From the NCBI GenBank assembly GCA_964616985.1, contig CAZTVF010000011.1:1-64000 (forward strand): a stretch of 64,000 nucleotides of DNA. Reading direction: 5' to 3'. A program made the position numbers and the translations under genes. Under the pieces are notes generated by a model. It made no database searches and was not told the origin of the DNA. It was given only the letters and a program-made list of their open reading frames with translations. This document shows positions 39,764 to 48,671 of this stretch, piece by piece. The stretch is from CAZTVF01 sp964616985. GTDB lineage: Bacteria; Planctomycetota; Phycisphaerae; SM23-33. Position 1 is the first letter of the stretch. Each line of letters starts with the position of its first letter.

Positions 39764-42691
39764 CTAGGCTTCCTTCTTCACCCGCCGCAGATAGGTCACG
39801 GCCGGCTTGGTGTTCAGTTCGGCAAGCACATGATAGCGCCGTGGATCCTGGCGCATGAGCCGGTTCACCTCCGACTCTTTGTCCAGGAGGTCGCCGAAGA
39901 CGAAAACCCTCGCCGGGCACGTCTGCGCGCAGGCCGGCTGGATCTCGCCGTCGCGCACCGGCCGGCCTTCGCGGCGGGCGGCGTACTGCTTCTCGCGAAT
40001 CCGCTGGATGCAGAAGGTGCACTTCTCCATCACGCCGCGGACGCGGACCGTGACCTCGGGGTTCAGCTGCCAGTCCAGGGGCTTGGGCCACTTCAGATTA
40101 AGCCAGTTGAACCGCCTCACCTTGTAGGGGCAGTTGTTCGAGCAGTACCGCGTGCCGATGCAGCGGTTGTAGATCTGCGAGTTGAGGCCCTCGTCGTTGT
40201 GCACTGCGGCGAAGACGGGGCAGACGGGCTCGCAGGGGGCCGCATCGCACTGCTGGCAGAGCATGGGCAGCCAGCCCAGGCGGCGGGCGTCTTCCTCGTC
40301 GCGGTACGGCACGACCTTCAGCCACGCCATCTCGCGGCCCTTGCCCACCTGCTCGGGGCCCATGACGGCGATGTTGTTCTCCGCGTAGCACGCCACGGAG
40401 CACGCCCCGCAGCCGATGCAACGGGCCATGTCGATCACCATCGCCCACCGGTGCCCCCGGTACTCGTGCGGCGGGTAGAGGTCAGTCTCAGGCTGGTAGC
40501 CCTCGGGCAGCGGCATGACGATCTTGTCGCCCTCGCCGGGCTTCATGTGAGAGAGCTTCTCGTGGTCCACCCACTGCACGATCTCGCGCCCGTGCTGCTC
40601 CTGCGTGGGCGAGGTGTAGAGCGGCTCTTCCTTCCGGCCGGTGGGCACAATCTCGACGGGGCCGGCGAACCCCTCGGCGTCCAGCAGGGCCCAGGTGTTG
40701 TCGCCGCGCGGCGCGACTGCGCCCATCTGCGTGTGCACGAGCCTGTATCCCTCGGCCGTGTGCCCCAGGCCGATCGGCAGGCCCACGACGCCCTCGGCGA
40801 TGTCGGCCGTAATGCGCACCGACGCCGCCGCCCGCCCGCGTGCGTTGCGGAGCTCGACGACTTCGTTGTCGTGCACGCCCAGGGCCTTGGCCCTGTCGGG
40901 ATGCATCTCGATCCACGGGCCCCAGGTGATGTAGCTGATGGGGTCGGGCGCCTCCTGCAGCCAGCCGCGATTGGCCCCGCGCCCGTCGAAGAGCATGATC
41001 GACGGCCAGGCCCACAGCTGCGCAGCCCCCCCGGCCTGGGGCGCTGCAGGGGGCGCCGTCAGCGTCGAGGCCGCCAGCGCGACATTCGCCGCCGGGGCAT
41101 CCATCGTCACCCCGCCGGCCTGCAGCGAATCGTGCCAGAAGTCATCGAAGGCCTTGGCCGGCGCGGCCGCGGCCCGCAGGCGATTCCACCGCGCCTTGAG
41201 CCACGCCTCGTAGGAATCGGGCGGCGACGTCTCACCCGCCCGCGCCAGCGGCTTGTCCAGCCGGTTGGCCAATTCCAGAAGAATGTCGCCCGCGGCGTGC
41301 GTGTCGAAGACGCGGCCCAGGGTCGGCTGCATCAGCCCGTGCACGCCGGCCAGCGGCTCGTAGTCGCCCCATGACTCCAGCGGCGAATCGGTGGGCAGGA
41401 CCAGGTCCGCGACCTCCGCCGTCTCGTCCAGGAACAGGCCCAGGTACACGATCGTCCCCGCCGCCCGCAGGCGCCCCGCCGTCGCCGGCTGGGTGAACGC
41501 GGGGTTGGTGTTGTGGACGATGACCACGTCCTTGGCCGTGAGCGATGCGAGCATCTGCTCCATCTGCCCCGCCGTCGCGACGCTGCTCAAGGCGTGCGGG
41601 CGGGCGAAGTCCACCGTCTGGCCGATGCGGCCGGCGGCGGCGTTCAGCAGCCCCGCGGCCAGCGCCGCCTTCAATGCGCCCACGCCGCCGCCATGCCCGC
41701 CGGCGAGGCACACCGACGGCCGCTGGGCGAAATCCATCGCCAGATGCTCGATCATCTCCCGCTTTACGCCCGCGGGCAGGTCGGCCGGCCCCACCGCCGC
41801 CGCCAGGGTTCGCAGGCGGCCGTTGTCACCCTTGGCCAGCCCCCGCTCCAGCAGCACGTTCAGCAGGGCCAGCGCCACGCGGTATTCCTCGCCGGGGGCC
41901 ACGAGGGCGAAATCGTCGGCGTTGGCGGCCGTCATGGAAAGTCGCGGGCCGAAGTACGCCAGCGTGCCGTCGCGGTCGTCGCGGTAGTTGCGCAGGTTCA
42001 TCGCGTAGTCCTGGGCGAACTGCACGGGCGAGACCCAGGTCTCGAGGAAATCGGTCGCCAGGCTCACGATGACGCGGCAGCCGTCGAGGCGATAGTCGGG
42101 CACTTGGGGGCGGCCAAAGAGCATCTCGTTCGCCCGCCGCACGGACTCGTAGGTGAAGGCCTCATGGAAGATCGGAGCACTGCCGCCCAGGGCGGCTGTG
42201 AACGCGCCCATCACCTCGGCCAGGGCCCCCGTCTGCAGATCGCTGAGGATCCGCACGCGTCCGCCCTGTTGGCGCGCCTGGGCAAGGGCGGCAGCGGCGC
42301 GGTCCATCGCCTCCGGCCAGGCGGCAGCGGCCAGCGCCTCGCCCGGCCTGGCCCGCGACATGGGCTGGCACAGGCGGCTGGGGTTGTAGAGTCCCTGAAG
42401 GGCCGCCTGCCCGCGTGGGCACAGCGTGCCGCGGCTGACGGGATGGGCGGGGTTGCCCTCGCACTTGACGGCCCGGCCGTCGCGGTGACGGACGTGCATG
42501 CCGCAGCCGGCGGGGCATTCGCGGCAGACGGTGGCGAAGACGCTCCAGACGCCCGGCACGATCTGCTCGATGGGCGGAGGGGTGATGTATGGGATGAGCT
42601 TGTCGAAATTCTTGCTGGCCACTCCCACGGCCGCCGCGGCGCCGGTGCCGGCTGCAATCTTCAGGAACGCTCGTCGGGTCAGGTCCGCCAT
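39764..42691 (-). CDS. actB: Alternative complex III iron-sulfur subunit ActB
   Basis: 975 residues. A Tat signal (TRRAFLKIA) starts the protein. Residues about 45-680 are molybdopterin-oxidoreductase-like, with VCRECPAGCG and TLCPRG cysteines for a 4Fe-4S site; ActB proteins use the fold without the cofactor. The C-terminal part (about 740-930) is a PsrB/NrfC-type ferredoxin with CIGCGACSVAC, CQQCDAAPCEPVC, CIGTRYCSNNC and CTFCIQR, ligating up to four clusters. The ATG before ADLTRR is chosen so that the twin arginines lie near the N-terminus. It heads the minus-strand operon. Confidence 0.92.
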   Translation of the reverse strand: MADLTRRAFLKIAAGTGAAAAVGVASKNFDKLIPYITPPPIEQIVPGVWSVFATVCRECPAGCGMHVRHRDGRAVKCEGNPAHPVSRGTLCPRGQAALQGLYNPSRLCQPMSRARPGEALAAAAWPEAMDRAAAALAQARQQGGRVRILSDLQTGALAEVMGAFTAALGGSAPIFHEAFTYESVRRANEMLFGRPQVPDYRLDGCRVIVSLATDFLETWVSPVQFAQDYAMNLRNYRDDRDGTLAYFGPRLSMTAANADDFALVAPGEEYRVALALLNVLLERGLAKGDNGRLRTLAAAVGPADLPAGVKREMIEHLAMDFAQRPSVCLAGGHGGGVGALKAALAAGLLNAAAGRIGQTVDFARPHALSSVATAGQMEQMLASLTAKDVVIVHNTNPAFTQPATAGRLRAAGTIVYLGLFLDETAEVADLVLPTDSPLESWGDYEPLAGVHGLMQPTLGRVFDTHAAGDILLELANRLDKPLARAGETSPPDSYEAWLKARWNRLRAAAAPAKAFDDFWHDSLQAGGVTMDAPAANVALAASTLTAPPAAPQAGGAAQLWAWPSIMLFDGRGANRGWLQEAPDPISYITWGPWIEMHPDRAKALGVHDNEVVELRNARGRAAASVRITADIAEGVVGLPIGLGHTAEGYRLVHTQMGAVAPRGDNTWALLDAEGFAGPVEIVPTGRKEEPLYTSPTQEQHGREIVQWVDHEKLSHMKPGEGDKIVMPLPEGYQPETDLYPPHEYRGHRWAMVIDMARCIGCGACSVACYAENNIAVMGPEQVGKGREMAWLKVVPYRDEEDARRLGWLPMLCQQCDAAPCEPVCPVFAAVHNDEGLNSQIYNRCIGTRYCSNNCPYKVRRFNWLNLKWPKPLDWQLNPEVTVRVRGVMEKCTFCIQRIREKQYAARREGRPVRDGEIQPACAQTCPARVFVFGDLLDKESEVNRLMRQDPRRYHVLAELNTKPAVTYLRRVKKEA

Positions 42692-42820
42692 CGTCGCCTT
42701 TCGGGATGCTCCGGGGGAGCTCCTATAATGGTGCAAGACGCAGAATGTTATTCAGGGTGTGCATGGGGAATCAAACCGAGCACGAAACTTACCTGTCATA
42801 GGTGGGAAAGGACTGAGCGT

Positions 42821-43753
42821 ATGGAAGCCAATGGAGTGAATGTGGTTACAGGGGCGTTCAGCTACACCGGCAGGGCGATTTCGCGAAAGCTGCTGGAAGT
42901 CGGCAAGGGCGTTAAGACGTTCACGCATCATTTTGAGTGGGCAGCCGATTTCGCCGACCGGATTACGGCACACCCCTATATCTTTGACAATCCAGAGGAG
43001 ATCGTCGCCGCCATGCGAGGCGCCGAAGTGCTCTACAACACCTACTGGATTCGGTATGAATACGGCGCGATGACGTTCGACCGCGCCGTCAACAACAGCA
43101 AGACCCTCATCGAGTGCGCCCGCCAGGCGGGCGTCAAGCGAATCGTCCACATCAGCGTCGCCAATCCCTCACTGGACTCGCCCTTCCCCTACTTCCGCGG
43201 CAAGGCCGAGGTGGAGGAGGCCGTCAAGATGTCCGGCCTGTCGTACGCGATCCTGCGGCCGGCCCTGACGTTCGGGCCCAACGACATCCTGCTGAACAAC
43301 ATCGCCTGGCACCTGAGACGGTTCCCGGTGTTCTCGATCTTCGGTGACGGCGACTACCTTGTGCAGCCGGTCTTCGTCGACGACCTCGCGGACATCGCCG
43401 TCAACTGCGGCATGGGCAGCGACAACGTCACCCTCGATTGCGTCGGGCCCGACCGCTTCACCTACGAAGAAATGGCCACGCTGATCCGCGACAAGATCGG
43501 CCGCAAGACCCGGATGGTCCACCTGTCGCCGGGCAAGGCGATCTCGCTGGCCAAGATCAGCGGGCACATGGTGCACGACATCGTGCTGACCCGCGAGGAG
43601 GTCGACGCGTTAATGAGCAACCTGCTGGTCTCGCACAACCCGCCGACGGCGACGAAACGCCTGGCCGACTGGCTGGACACCTACGCCCCGACCCTGGGCC
43701 TGGAGTACCGCTCCGAACTCGAGCGGCACTACGAGCCCTCCGTGGCGGCGTAG
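42821..43753 (+). CDS. NAD(P)-binding NmrA/NDUFA9-like protein
   Basis: 310 residues, atypical short-chain dehydrogenase. The nucleotide motif is VVTGAFSYTGRAI (T-G-A-x3-TG). VKRIVHISVANPS and YFRGKAEVEEAVK follow, with a serine and lysine but no YxxxK tyrosine in the usual spot, as in NmrA or NDUFA9-like proteins that bind NAD(P)H without classical catalysis. AAAGGA precedes the ATG. It is divergent from actB across a 129-base gap that contains a TATAAT at 42724-42729. Role unknown. Confidence 0.8.
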   Translation: MEANGVNVVTGAFSYTGRAISRKLLEVGKGVKTFTHHFEWAADFADRITAHPYIFDNPEEIVAAMRGAEVLYNTYWIRYEYGAMTFDRAVNNSKTLIECARQAGVKRIVHISVANPSLDSPFPYFRGKAEVEEAVKMSGLSYAILRPALTFGPNDILLNNIAWHLRRFPVFSIFGDGDYLVQPVFVDDLADIAVNCGMGSDNVTLDCVGPDRFTYEEMATLIRDKIGRKTRMVHLSPGKAISLAKISGHMVHDIVLTREEVDALMSNLLVSHNPPTATKRLADWLDTYAPTLGLEYRSELERHYEPSVAA

Positions 43754-43780
43754 CGAGTTTTCGCTCGTGGTATGACGGGT

Positions 43781-43800
43781 GGCGGCCTTCCCAGGCCGCC
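43781..43800. repeat. Palindromic repeat family C, copy 4
   Basis: GGCGGCCTTCCCAGGCCGCC, 28 bases after the stop of the NmrA-like gene. Confidence 0.75.
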
Positions 43801-43813
43801 GCCCATCAATGGG

Positions 43814-43921
43814 ATGAGGAGGGCCCAATGGCGATGCCGCAGGCACAAGATCACGCCCTTCGCCCGCGTCCAGGGCACGCGCATCACCTACCCCCCGCCG
43901 GCGGCGACCAAGGCGGCGTAG
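43814..43921 (+). CDS. Possible very small basic protein or gene remnant
   Basis: 35 codons ending ...HKITPFARVQ then GTRITYPPPAATKAA. From about 43840 every third base is G or C, as in real genes here, while the overlapping frame starting ATGGCGATGCC has mixed third positions. However, that second frame has the better ribosome site (GGAGGGCCCA). A frame change near 43840 would join the good start to the good body, so this may be a remnant or a frameshifted gene. Too short to assign. The rest of the gap to 44155 shows no gene. Confidence 0.3.
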   Translation: MRRAQWRCRRHKITPFARVQGTRITYPPPAATKAA

Positions 43922-44155
43922 GACCGGGCGCACCACCACCGACTCCTCCCGCGAGGAAGAGAGACAACCGTTTCCGGTCGCCGCCTCAGCAGTTGCAGAT
44001 CGCAGGAGTGCATGGGTCACTGAAGTGACCATGCCTCAAGGGCGCCCCACCGACGCCTCCCACCACCTCAAGAACGCCCACCGACCGCTCAGGACTGCGC
44101 CCTGCGACCACCCCTGCGTGCGGCGCTAGAATGATGTGAGTTGAGGAGTGACACC

Positions 44156-45286
44156 ATGACAACTGCAACACGGGAGACTCCCGTTCAGTCCCTCGCCCGC
44201 CTGGGGCAGAGTTGCTGGCTGGACTACATCCATCGAAAGATGATCCGTAGCGGCGAGCTCAGGAGGATGATCCACGAGGAAGGTCTGCGGGGCGTCACGT
44301 CAAACCCCACGATCTTCGAAAAGGCCATCTCCGGCAGCAGCGACTATGACGACGACATCGCCCGCTTCATCCGCCAGGGGCTCTCGGCCGGGGATGTATA
44401 CGAGCGGCTGGCGGTCAAGGACGCGCAGGATGCCTGCGACGCCTTCACCCCGCTGCACGAGAGCCTCGACGGCAGGGACGGCTTCGTGAGCCTGGAGGTC
44501 TCGCCTCACCTTGCCCGCGACACGCAGGGCACGATCGACGAGGCTCGCCGCCTGTGGAACGCCGTCTCGCGCCCCAACGTCATGATCAAGATCCCCGGTA
44601 CGGGCGAGGGCGTGGCGGCCATCCGGCAGTGCATCTACGAGGGCATCAACGTCAACGTGACGCTGCTGTTCGGCCTGCCGCAATACCAGAACGTGGCAGC
44701 CGCGTTCGTCGAGGGCCTCGGCCAGCGGGCCAACGAAGGCCGCAGCCTGCGGTACATCAACTCGGTGGCCAGCTTCTTCCTCAGCCGCATCGACACGCTG
44801 CTGGACCCGATGCTGGAGAAGATCGCCGCCGAGGGCGGGCCGATGGCGGAGTTGGCCGGCTCGATGGTCGGTCAGATCGCCATCGGCTCGGCCAAGATGG
44901 CGTACGAGATCTACAAGGACCTCTTCAACAGCCTGACCTTCGCCGAGATGGAGGCCTCGGGCGCCCAGCCGCAGCGGCTGCTGTGGGCCTCCACCAGCAC
45001 CAAGAACCCCAAGTATCCCGACACGAAGTATGTCGAGCCGCTGATCGGGCCCTACACCGTCAACACCATGCCGATGGAGACGTTCGAGGCGTTCCGCGAT
45101 CACGGCCAGGCCGTCAACACGCTGGAACGCGACTCGCGGCGGGCGGCCGACCTGCTGTCGCACCTGTCGGACCTGGGCATCCGCCTGCACAACGTGACCG
45201 AGCAGCTCGAACGCGAGGGCATCGAGAAGTTCAACCGGCCTTTCGACCGCCTCATGGAGGCCCTGCGGAAGAAGGGTGCGAAGTGA
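44156..45286 (+). CDS. tal: Transaldolase
   Basis: Moves a dihydroxyacetone unit between sugar phosphates in the non-oxidative pentose phosphate pathway. 376 residues, the longer bacterial TAL type (as in actinobacteria and cyanobacteria). Seen: GQSCWLDYIHRKMI, GVTSNPTIFEKAISGS, VSLEVSPHLARDT, PNVMIKIPGTGEG with the Schiff-base lysine near residue 144, and LLWASTSTKNP. GAGGAGTG precedes the ATG. It leads a tal-gnd-zwf cluster with gaps of 49 and 61 bases. Confidence 0.95.
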   Translation: MTTATRETPVQSLARLGQSCWLDYIHRKMIRSGELRRMIHEEGLRGVTSNPTIFEKAISGSSDYDDDIARFIRQGLSAGDVYERLAVKDAQDACDAFTPLHESLDGRDGFVSLEVSPHLARDTQGTIDEARRLWNAVSRPNVMIKIPGTGEGVAAIRQCIYEGINVNVTLLFGLPQYQNVAAAFVEGLGQRANEGRSLRYINSVASFFLSRIDTLLDPMLEKIAAEGGPMAELAGSMVGQIAIGSAKMAYEIYKDLFNSLTFAEMEASGAQPQRLLWASTSTKNPKYPDTKYVEPLIGPYTVNTMPMETFEAFRDHGQAVNTLERDSRRAADLLSHLSDLGIRLHNVTEQLEREGIEKFNRPFDRLMEALRKKGAK

Positions 45287-45335
45287 ACATGCGTCGCCCG
45301 GGGCTTCAACATCTCGGCCGACAGGAAGGGTCAAT

Positions 45336-46754
45336 ATGACGACTCGTGAATACGACATCGCGATGGTGGGCTTGGGCGTGATGGGCGGCAACCTCGCCCT
45401 CAACCTGGCCGACCATGGTTTTTCGGTGGTGGGCTTCGACCTGGACCCGCAGAAGGCCCACACGCTGGAGTTGGAGGCGCAGGACCGCCCGATCGTCCTG
45501 GCACGGACGCTGGCCAGCGCGGTGGACATGCTGCGCAAGCCCCGCGTGATCATGCTGCTCGTCCCGGCCGGCAAGGTCGTCGACGCGGTGCTGGGCGATC
45601 TGACGACACTGCTCGAACCGGGCGACATCGTCCTCGACGCAGGCAACTCGTTCTTCAAGGACACCGAGGAGCGTTACGTCCGCCTGCGCGAGCGCGGCCT
45701 GCACTTTTTCGGCGTGGGCGTCTCGGGCGGCTCGGCCGGGGCGCGAAGCGGGCCCAGCATCATGCCCGGCGGCGACCGCGGGGGCTACCCGCACATCGCG
45801 CCGATGCTGGAGGCCGTCGCCGCCAGCGTCGCCGGCGAGCCCTGCGTGGCCTACCTGGGCCCCCGCGGGGCGGGGCACTACGTCAAGATGGTGCACAACG
45901 GCATCGAGTACGGCCTGATGCGAATCATCGCCGAGACCTACGACCTGATGAAGCGCGGCCTGCAGCTGGACCACCAGCAATTGCACGACGTGTACGCCCA
46001 GTGGAACGAGGGCGAGCTCAAGAGCTTCCTTCTGGAGATCACGGCCGACATCTTCACGCACATCGACGAGCACACCGGGCGGCCGCTGATTGACATGATC
46101 CTCGACGAGGCCCGCCAGAAAGGCACGGGCATGTGGACCTCCACCAGCGCGATGGAGCTTCACGTGCCGGTGCCGACCATCGACATCGCGGTGGCGTCGC
46201 GCGACCTGTCGGTGCCCAAGAAGCTGCGTGAGGCGATCTCGCAGATCCTCTCGGGGCCCAGCCTGGTGTACCGCGGCAAGAAAGACTTCCTGCTGCAGCG
46301 GCTAGGGGGTGCGCTGCACGCGGGCATGGTGATCACGTATGCGCAGGGCATGGCGCTGCTGGCGCGGGCGTCGCAGGAATACGGCTACGGCCTGAAGCTC
46401 GACGAGGTCGCCCGCATCTGGCGCGGCGGGTGCATCATCCGCTCGGCCTTGCTGGAGCACATCCGCGCGGCGTACGCCCGGCGGCCTGACCTGCCCGACC
46501 TGATGATGGACGAGCACTTCGCGGCGGTGCTGCACGACCGCCAGCAGGACCTGCGGACGGTGGCGGCGACGTCGGCCGAGCTGGGCATTCCGTCCATCGG
46601 CTTCATGAGCTGCCTGGCGTACCTGGACTCGTTCCGCAGCGGCTGGTCGCAGGCGAACCTGATCCAGGCGCAGCGCGACTATTTCGGTGCGCACACGTAC
46701 GAGCGCATCGACCTGGCCGGCGTCTTCCACACCGAGTGGGGCGCCAAGCGATGA
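45336..46754 (+). CDS. gnd: 6-phosphogluconate dehydrogenase, decarboxylating
   Basis: Makes ribulose 5-phosphate, CO2 and NADPH. 472 residues. MVGLGVMGGNLALNLADHGF is the Rossmann motif (VMGGN typical). GVSGGSAGARSGPSIMPGG, the GAGHYVKMVHNGIEYGLM catalytic segment with Lys near 184, and the C-terminal RDYFGAHTYERID are all present. The full length fits the long dimeric form. AGGAAGG gives the ribosome site. The order tal-gnd-zwf indicates joint regulation of the pentose phosphate route. Confidence 0.95.
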   Translation: MTTREYDIAMVGLGVMGGNLALNLADHGFSVVGFDLDPQKAHTLELEAQDRPIVLARTLASAVDMLRKPRVIMLLVPAGKVVDAVLGDLTTLLEPGDIVLDAGNSFFKDTEERYVRLRERGLHFFGVGVSGGSAGARSGPSIMPGGDRGGYPHIAPMLEAVAASVAGEPCVAYLGPRGAGHYVKMVHNGIEYGLMRIIAETYDLMKRGLQLDHQQLHDVYAQWNEGELKSFLLEITADIFTHIDEHTGRPLIDMILDEARQKGTGMWTSTSAMELHVPVPTIDIAVASRDLSVPKKLREAISQILSGPSLVYRGKKDFLLQRLGGALHAGMVITYAQGMALLARASQEYGYGLKLDEVARIWRGGCIIRSALLEHIRAAYARRPDLPDLMMDEHFAAVLHDRQQDLRTVAATSAELGIPSIGFMSCLAYLDSFRSGWSQANLIQAQRDYFGAHTYERIDLAGVFHTEWGAKR

Positions 46755-46815
46755 GCGGCCGGGACCCCGCGGGCCGCGGACGCCGCAATGAAGGAAGCTG
46801 TAAAGGAGCAACCGT

Positions 46816-48366
46816 ATGAGAGGCTACACCAAGACCGGCCCCACGGCCGTGGTCATCTTCGGCGCCGGCGGCGACCTCACGTGGCGCAAGCTCGTCCCCG
46901 CGCTGTACAACCTGCACCTCGACCGACTGGTGGAGGATCGATTCGCCATCATCGGCGTCGACCGCAAGGAGATGAGCGACGACGACTTCCGCCGCCACCT
47001 TCGCCAGGGCGTCGATGAGCACTCGCGCCGCGGCAAGGCCGACCCCGCGATCTGGGACAACTTCGCGCTGCACGTGAGCTACATCATCTCGGACTTCTCC
47101 AACGACGAGGTCTTCAAGGCCGTCGCCGCGCGGCTGGGCGATCTCGACCGCCAGTGGAACACCCAGGCAGCCCGTCTGTTCTACCTGGCCATCCCGCCCA
47201 GCCTCATCGAAACCATCGTCGTGAATCTCGGCCGCGTGCAGCTGGCCCGCGACAACATCCGCAACCGCATCATCGTGGAGAAGCCCTTCGGGCGCGACCT
47301 CGATTCGGCCCGCGAACTCAACCGCTGCCTGACGCAGACGTACGAGGAGGGCCAGATCTATCGCATCGATCACTACCTCGGCAAGGAAACGGTGCAGAAC
47401 ATCCTGGCGTTCCGCTTCGCCAACTCGCTATTCGAGCCCGTGTGGAACCGTCGCTACATCGACCACGTGCAGATCACCGTGTCCGAGACCGTCGGCGTCG
47501 AGCACCGCGGCGGCTACTACGAGCAGGCCGGCGCCCTGCGGGACATCGTGCAGAACCACCTGCTGCAGGTGCTGTGCCTGACGGCCATGGAGCCGCCCGT
47601 GTCGTACAACCCCGACGAGATCCGCAACAAGAAGGTGGATGTGCTGCGGGCGATCCGGCCGATCCTGCCCGAGCACGTCGCGCAGGTGGCCGTCCGCGGC
47701 CAGTACGGCGCGGGCTGGATGAAAGGCGACCTCGTGCGGGCGTACCGCAAGGAGCCCGACGTCGAGCCCGAGTCGAGCGTGGAGACCTACGCGGCCGTGA
47801 AGTTCTTCGTGGACAACTGGCGATGGCAGGACGTGCCCTTCTACGTCCGCACGGGCAAGCGCATGCCGGTGCGGGTGTCCAACGTGATCATCCAGTTCAA
47901 GCCCGTGCCGCACCAGTCGTTCCCCACGACGGCCATCACCGAGCCGCAGCCCAACCGCCTGGAAATCCGCATTCAGCCCGAGGAGGGCATCGCCCTGCGG
48001 TTTCAGGCGAAACACCCCGGGGAATCGGTGCGGCTGTCGCCGGTGGACATGCGTTTCATGTACCGCGATTCGTTCCACACCGCCCCGCCCGAGGCGTACG
48101 AGACGCTGCTGCTGGACGTGATGCTGGGCGACCTGACGCAGTTCATGCGGGCCGACCAGCTGGAAGCGGCGTGGGCGACGATGATGCCGATCCTCGACGC
48201 CTGGGGGGCTGTCACGCCCACCGACTTCCCCAACTATGCCGCCGGCACCTGGGGACCCGAGGCGGCCGAGGTCGTCATCGCCCGCGACGGCAGAAGCTGG
48301 ATCCAGCCCGAGATCAAGATCGACGAACGCGAACTCGAGAAGCCCAAGAAACTCACCGCCGCGTAG
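46816..48366 (+). CDS. zwf: Glucose-6-phosphate dehydrogenase
   Basis: Oxidises glucose 6-phosphate to the lactone with NADP+. 516 residues. GAGGDLTWRKLVPALYNL is the cofactor-binding GxxGDLxxRKL motif. IVEKPFGRDL lies near 155, RIDHYLGKE is the active-site signature and VRTGKRMP near 350 is the substrate region. AAAGGAGCAACC precedes the ATG. Together with gnd it supplies NADPH. Confidence 0.96.
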   Translation: MRGYTKTGPTAVVIFGAGGDLTWRKLVPALYNLHLDRLVEDRFAIIGVDRKEMSDDDFRRHLRQGVDEHSRRGKADPAIWDNFALHVSYIISDFSNDEVFKAVAARLGDLDRQWNTQAARLFYLAIPPSLIETIVVNLGRVQLARDNIRNRIIVEKPFGRDLDSARELNRCLTQTYEEGQIYRIDHYLGKETVQNILAFRFANSLFEPVWNRRYIDHVQITVSETVGVEHRGGYYEQAGALRDIVQNHLLQVLCLTAMEPPVSYNPDEIRNKKVDVLRAIRPILPEHVAQVAVRGQYGAGWMKGDLVRAYRKEPDVEPESSVETYAAVKFFVDNWRWQDVPFYVRTGKRMPVRVSNVIIQFKPVPHQSFPTTAITEPQPNRLEIRIQPEEGIALRFQAKHPGESVRLSPVDMRFMYRDSFHTAPPEAYETLLLDVMLGDLTQFMRADQLEAAWATMMPILDAWGAVTPTDFPNYAAGTWGPEAAEVVIARDGRSWIQPEIKIDERELEKPKKLTAA

Positions 48367-48393
48367 ACTTCTCGCATGACTGATATGTGTGGG

Positions 48394-48455
48394 TGCGGCC
48401 TGGGAAGGCCGCCGCCTCCATCAGATTGCGCGGGTGGCGGCCTTCCCGGGCCGCC
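48394..48455. repeat. Inverted pair of family-C palindromes (copies 5 and 6)
   Basis: TGCGGCCTGGGAAGGCCGCC at 48394-48413 and GGCGGCCTTCCCGGGCCGCC at 48436-48455 face each other, a REPIN-like doublet. The remaining bases up to 48671 include GTCCCG..CGGGAC hairpins around 48570-48655 and no gene. Confidence 0.72.
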
Positions 48456-48671
48456 ATCCCCCAACGCTTGTTTTCTCGCTTGCGTTTTAGCGTACGGCGG
48501 CCGGCCCGACCTGTCCCGCACGCGCCCGCCCCTCAACGGCAACCCCCCGCCCCCTCGCGATCCCGCCTACAATGTCCCGATCTCCCAGGGCGGTTGCGAC
48601 CGAACCGCCCTCGGGGTACTGTACCGGGACAAGCCCTTCTGTCCCGGGGACCATCGAAAAAGGAGCGATAC

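Noticed and set aside
38873..41374. Long plus-strand open frame opposite actCD and actB
   Set aside because: Shadow of well-recognised respiratory genes; low-complexity Arg/His/Asp-rich translation with no motif.
42724..42729. TATAAT as a promoter for the NmrA-like gene
   Set aside because: The -10 match is perfect but no acceptable -35 was found and the distance to the start is 92 bases, so it is mentioned only in the gene entry.
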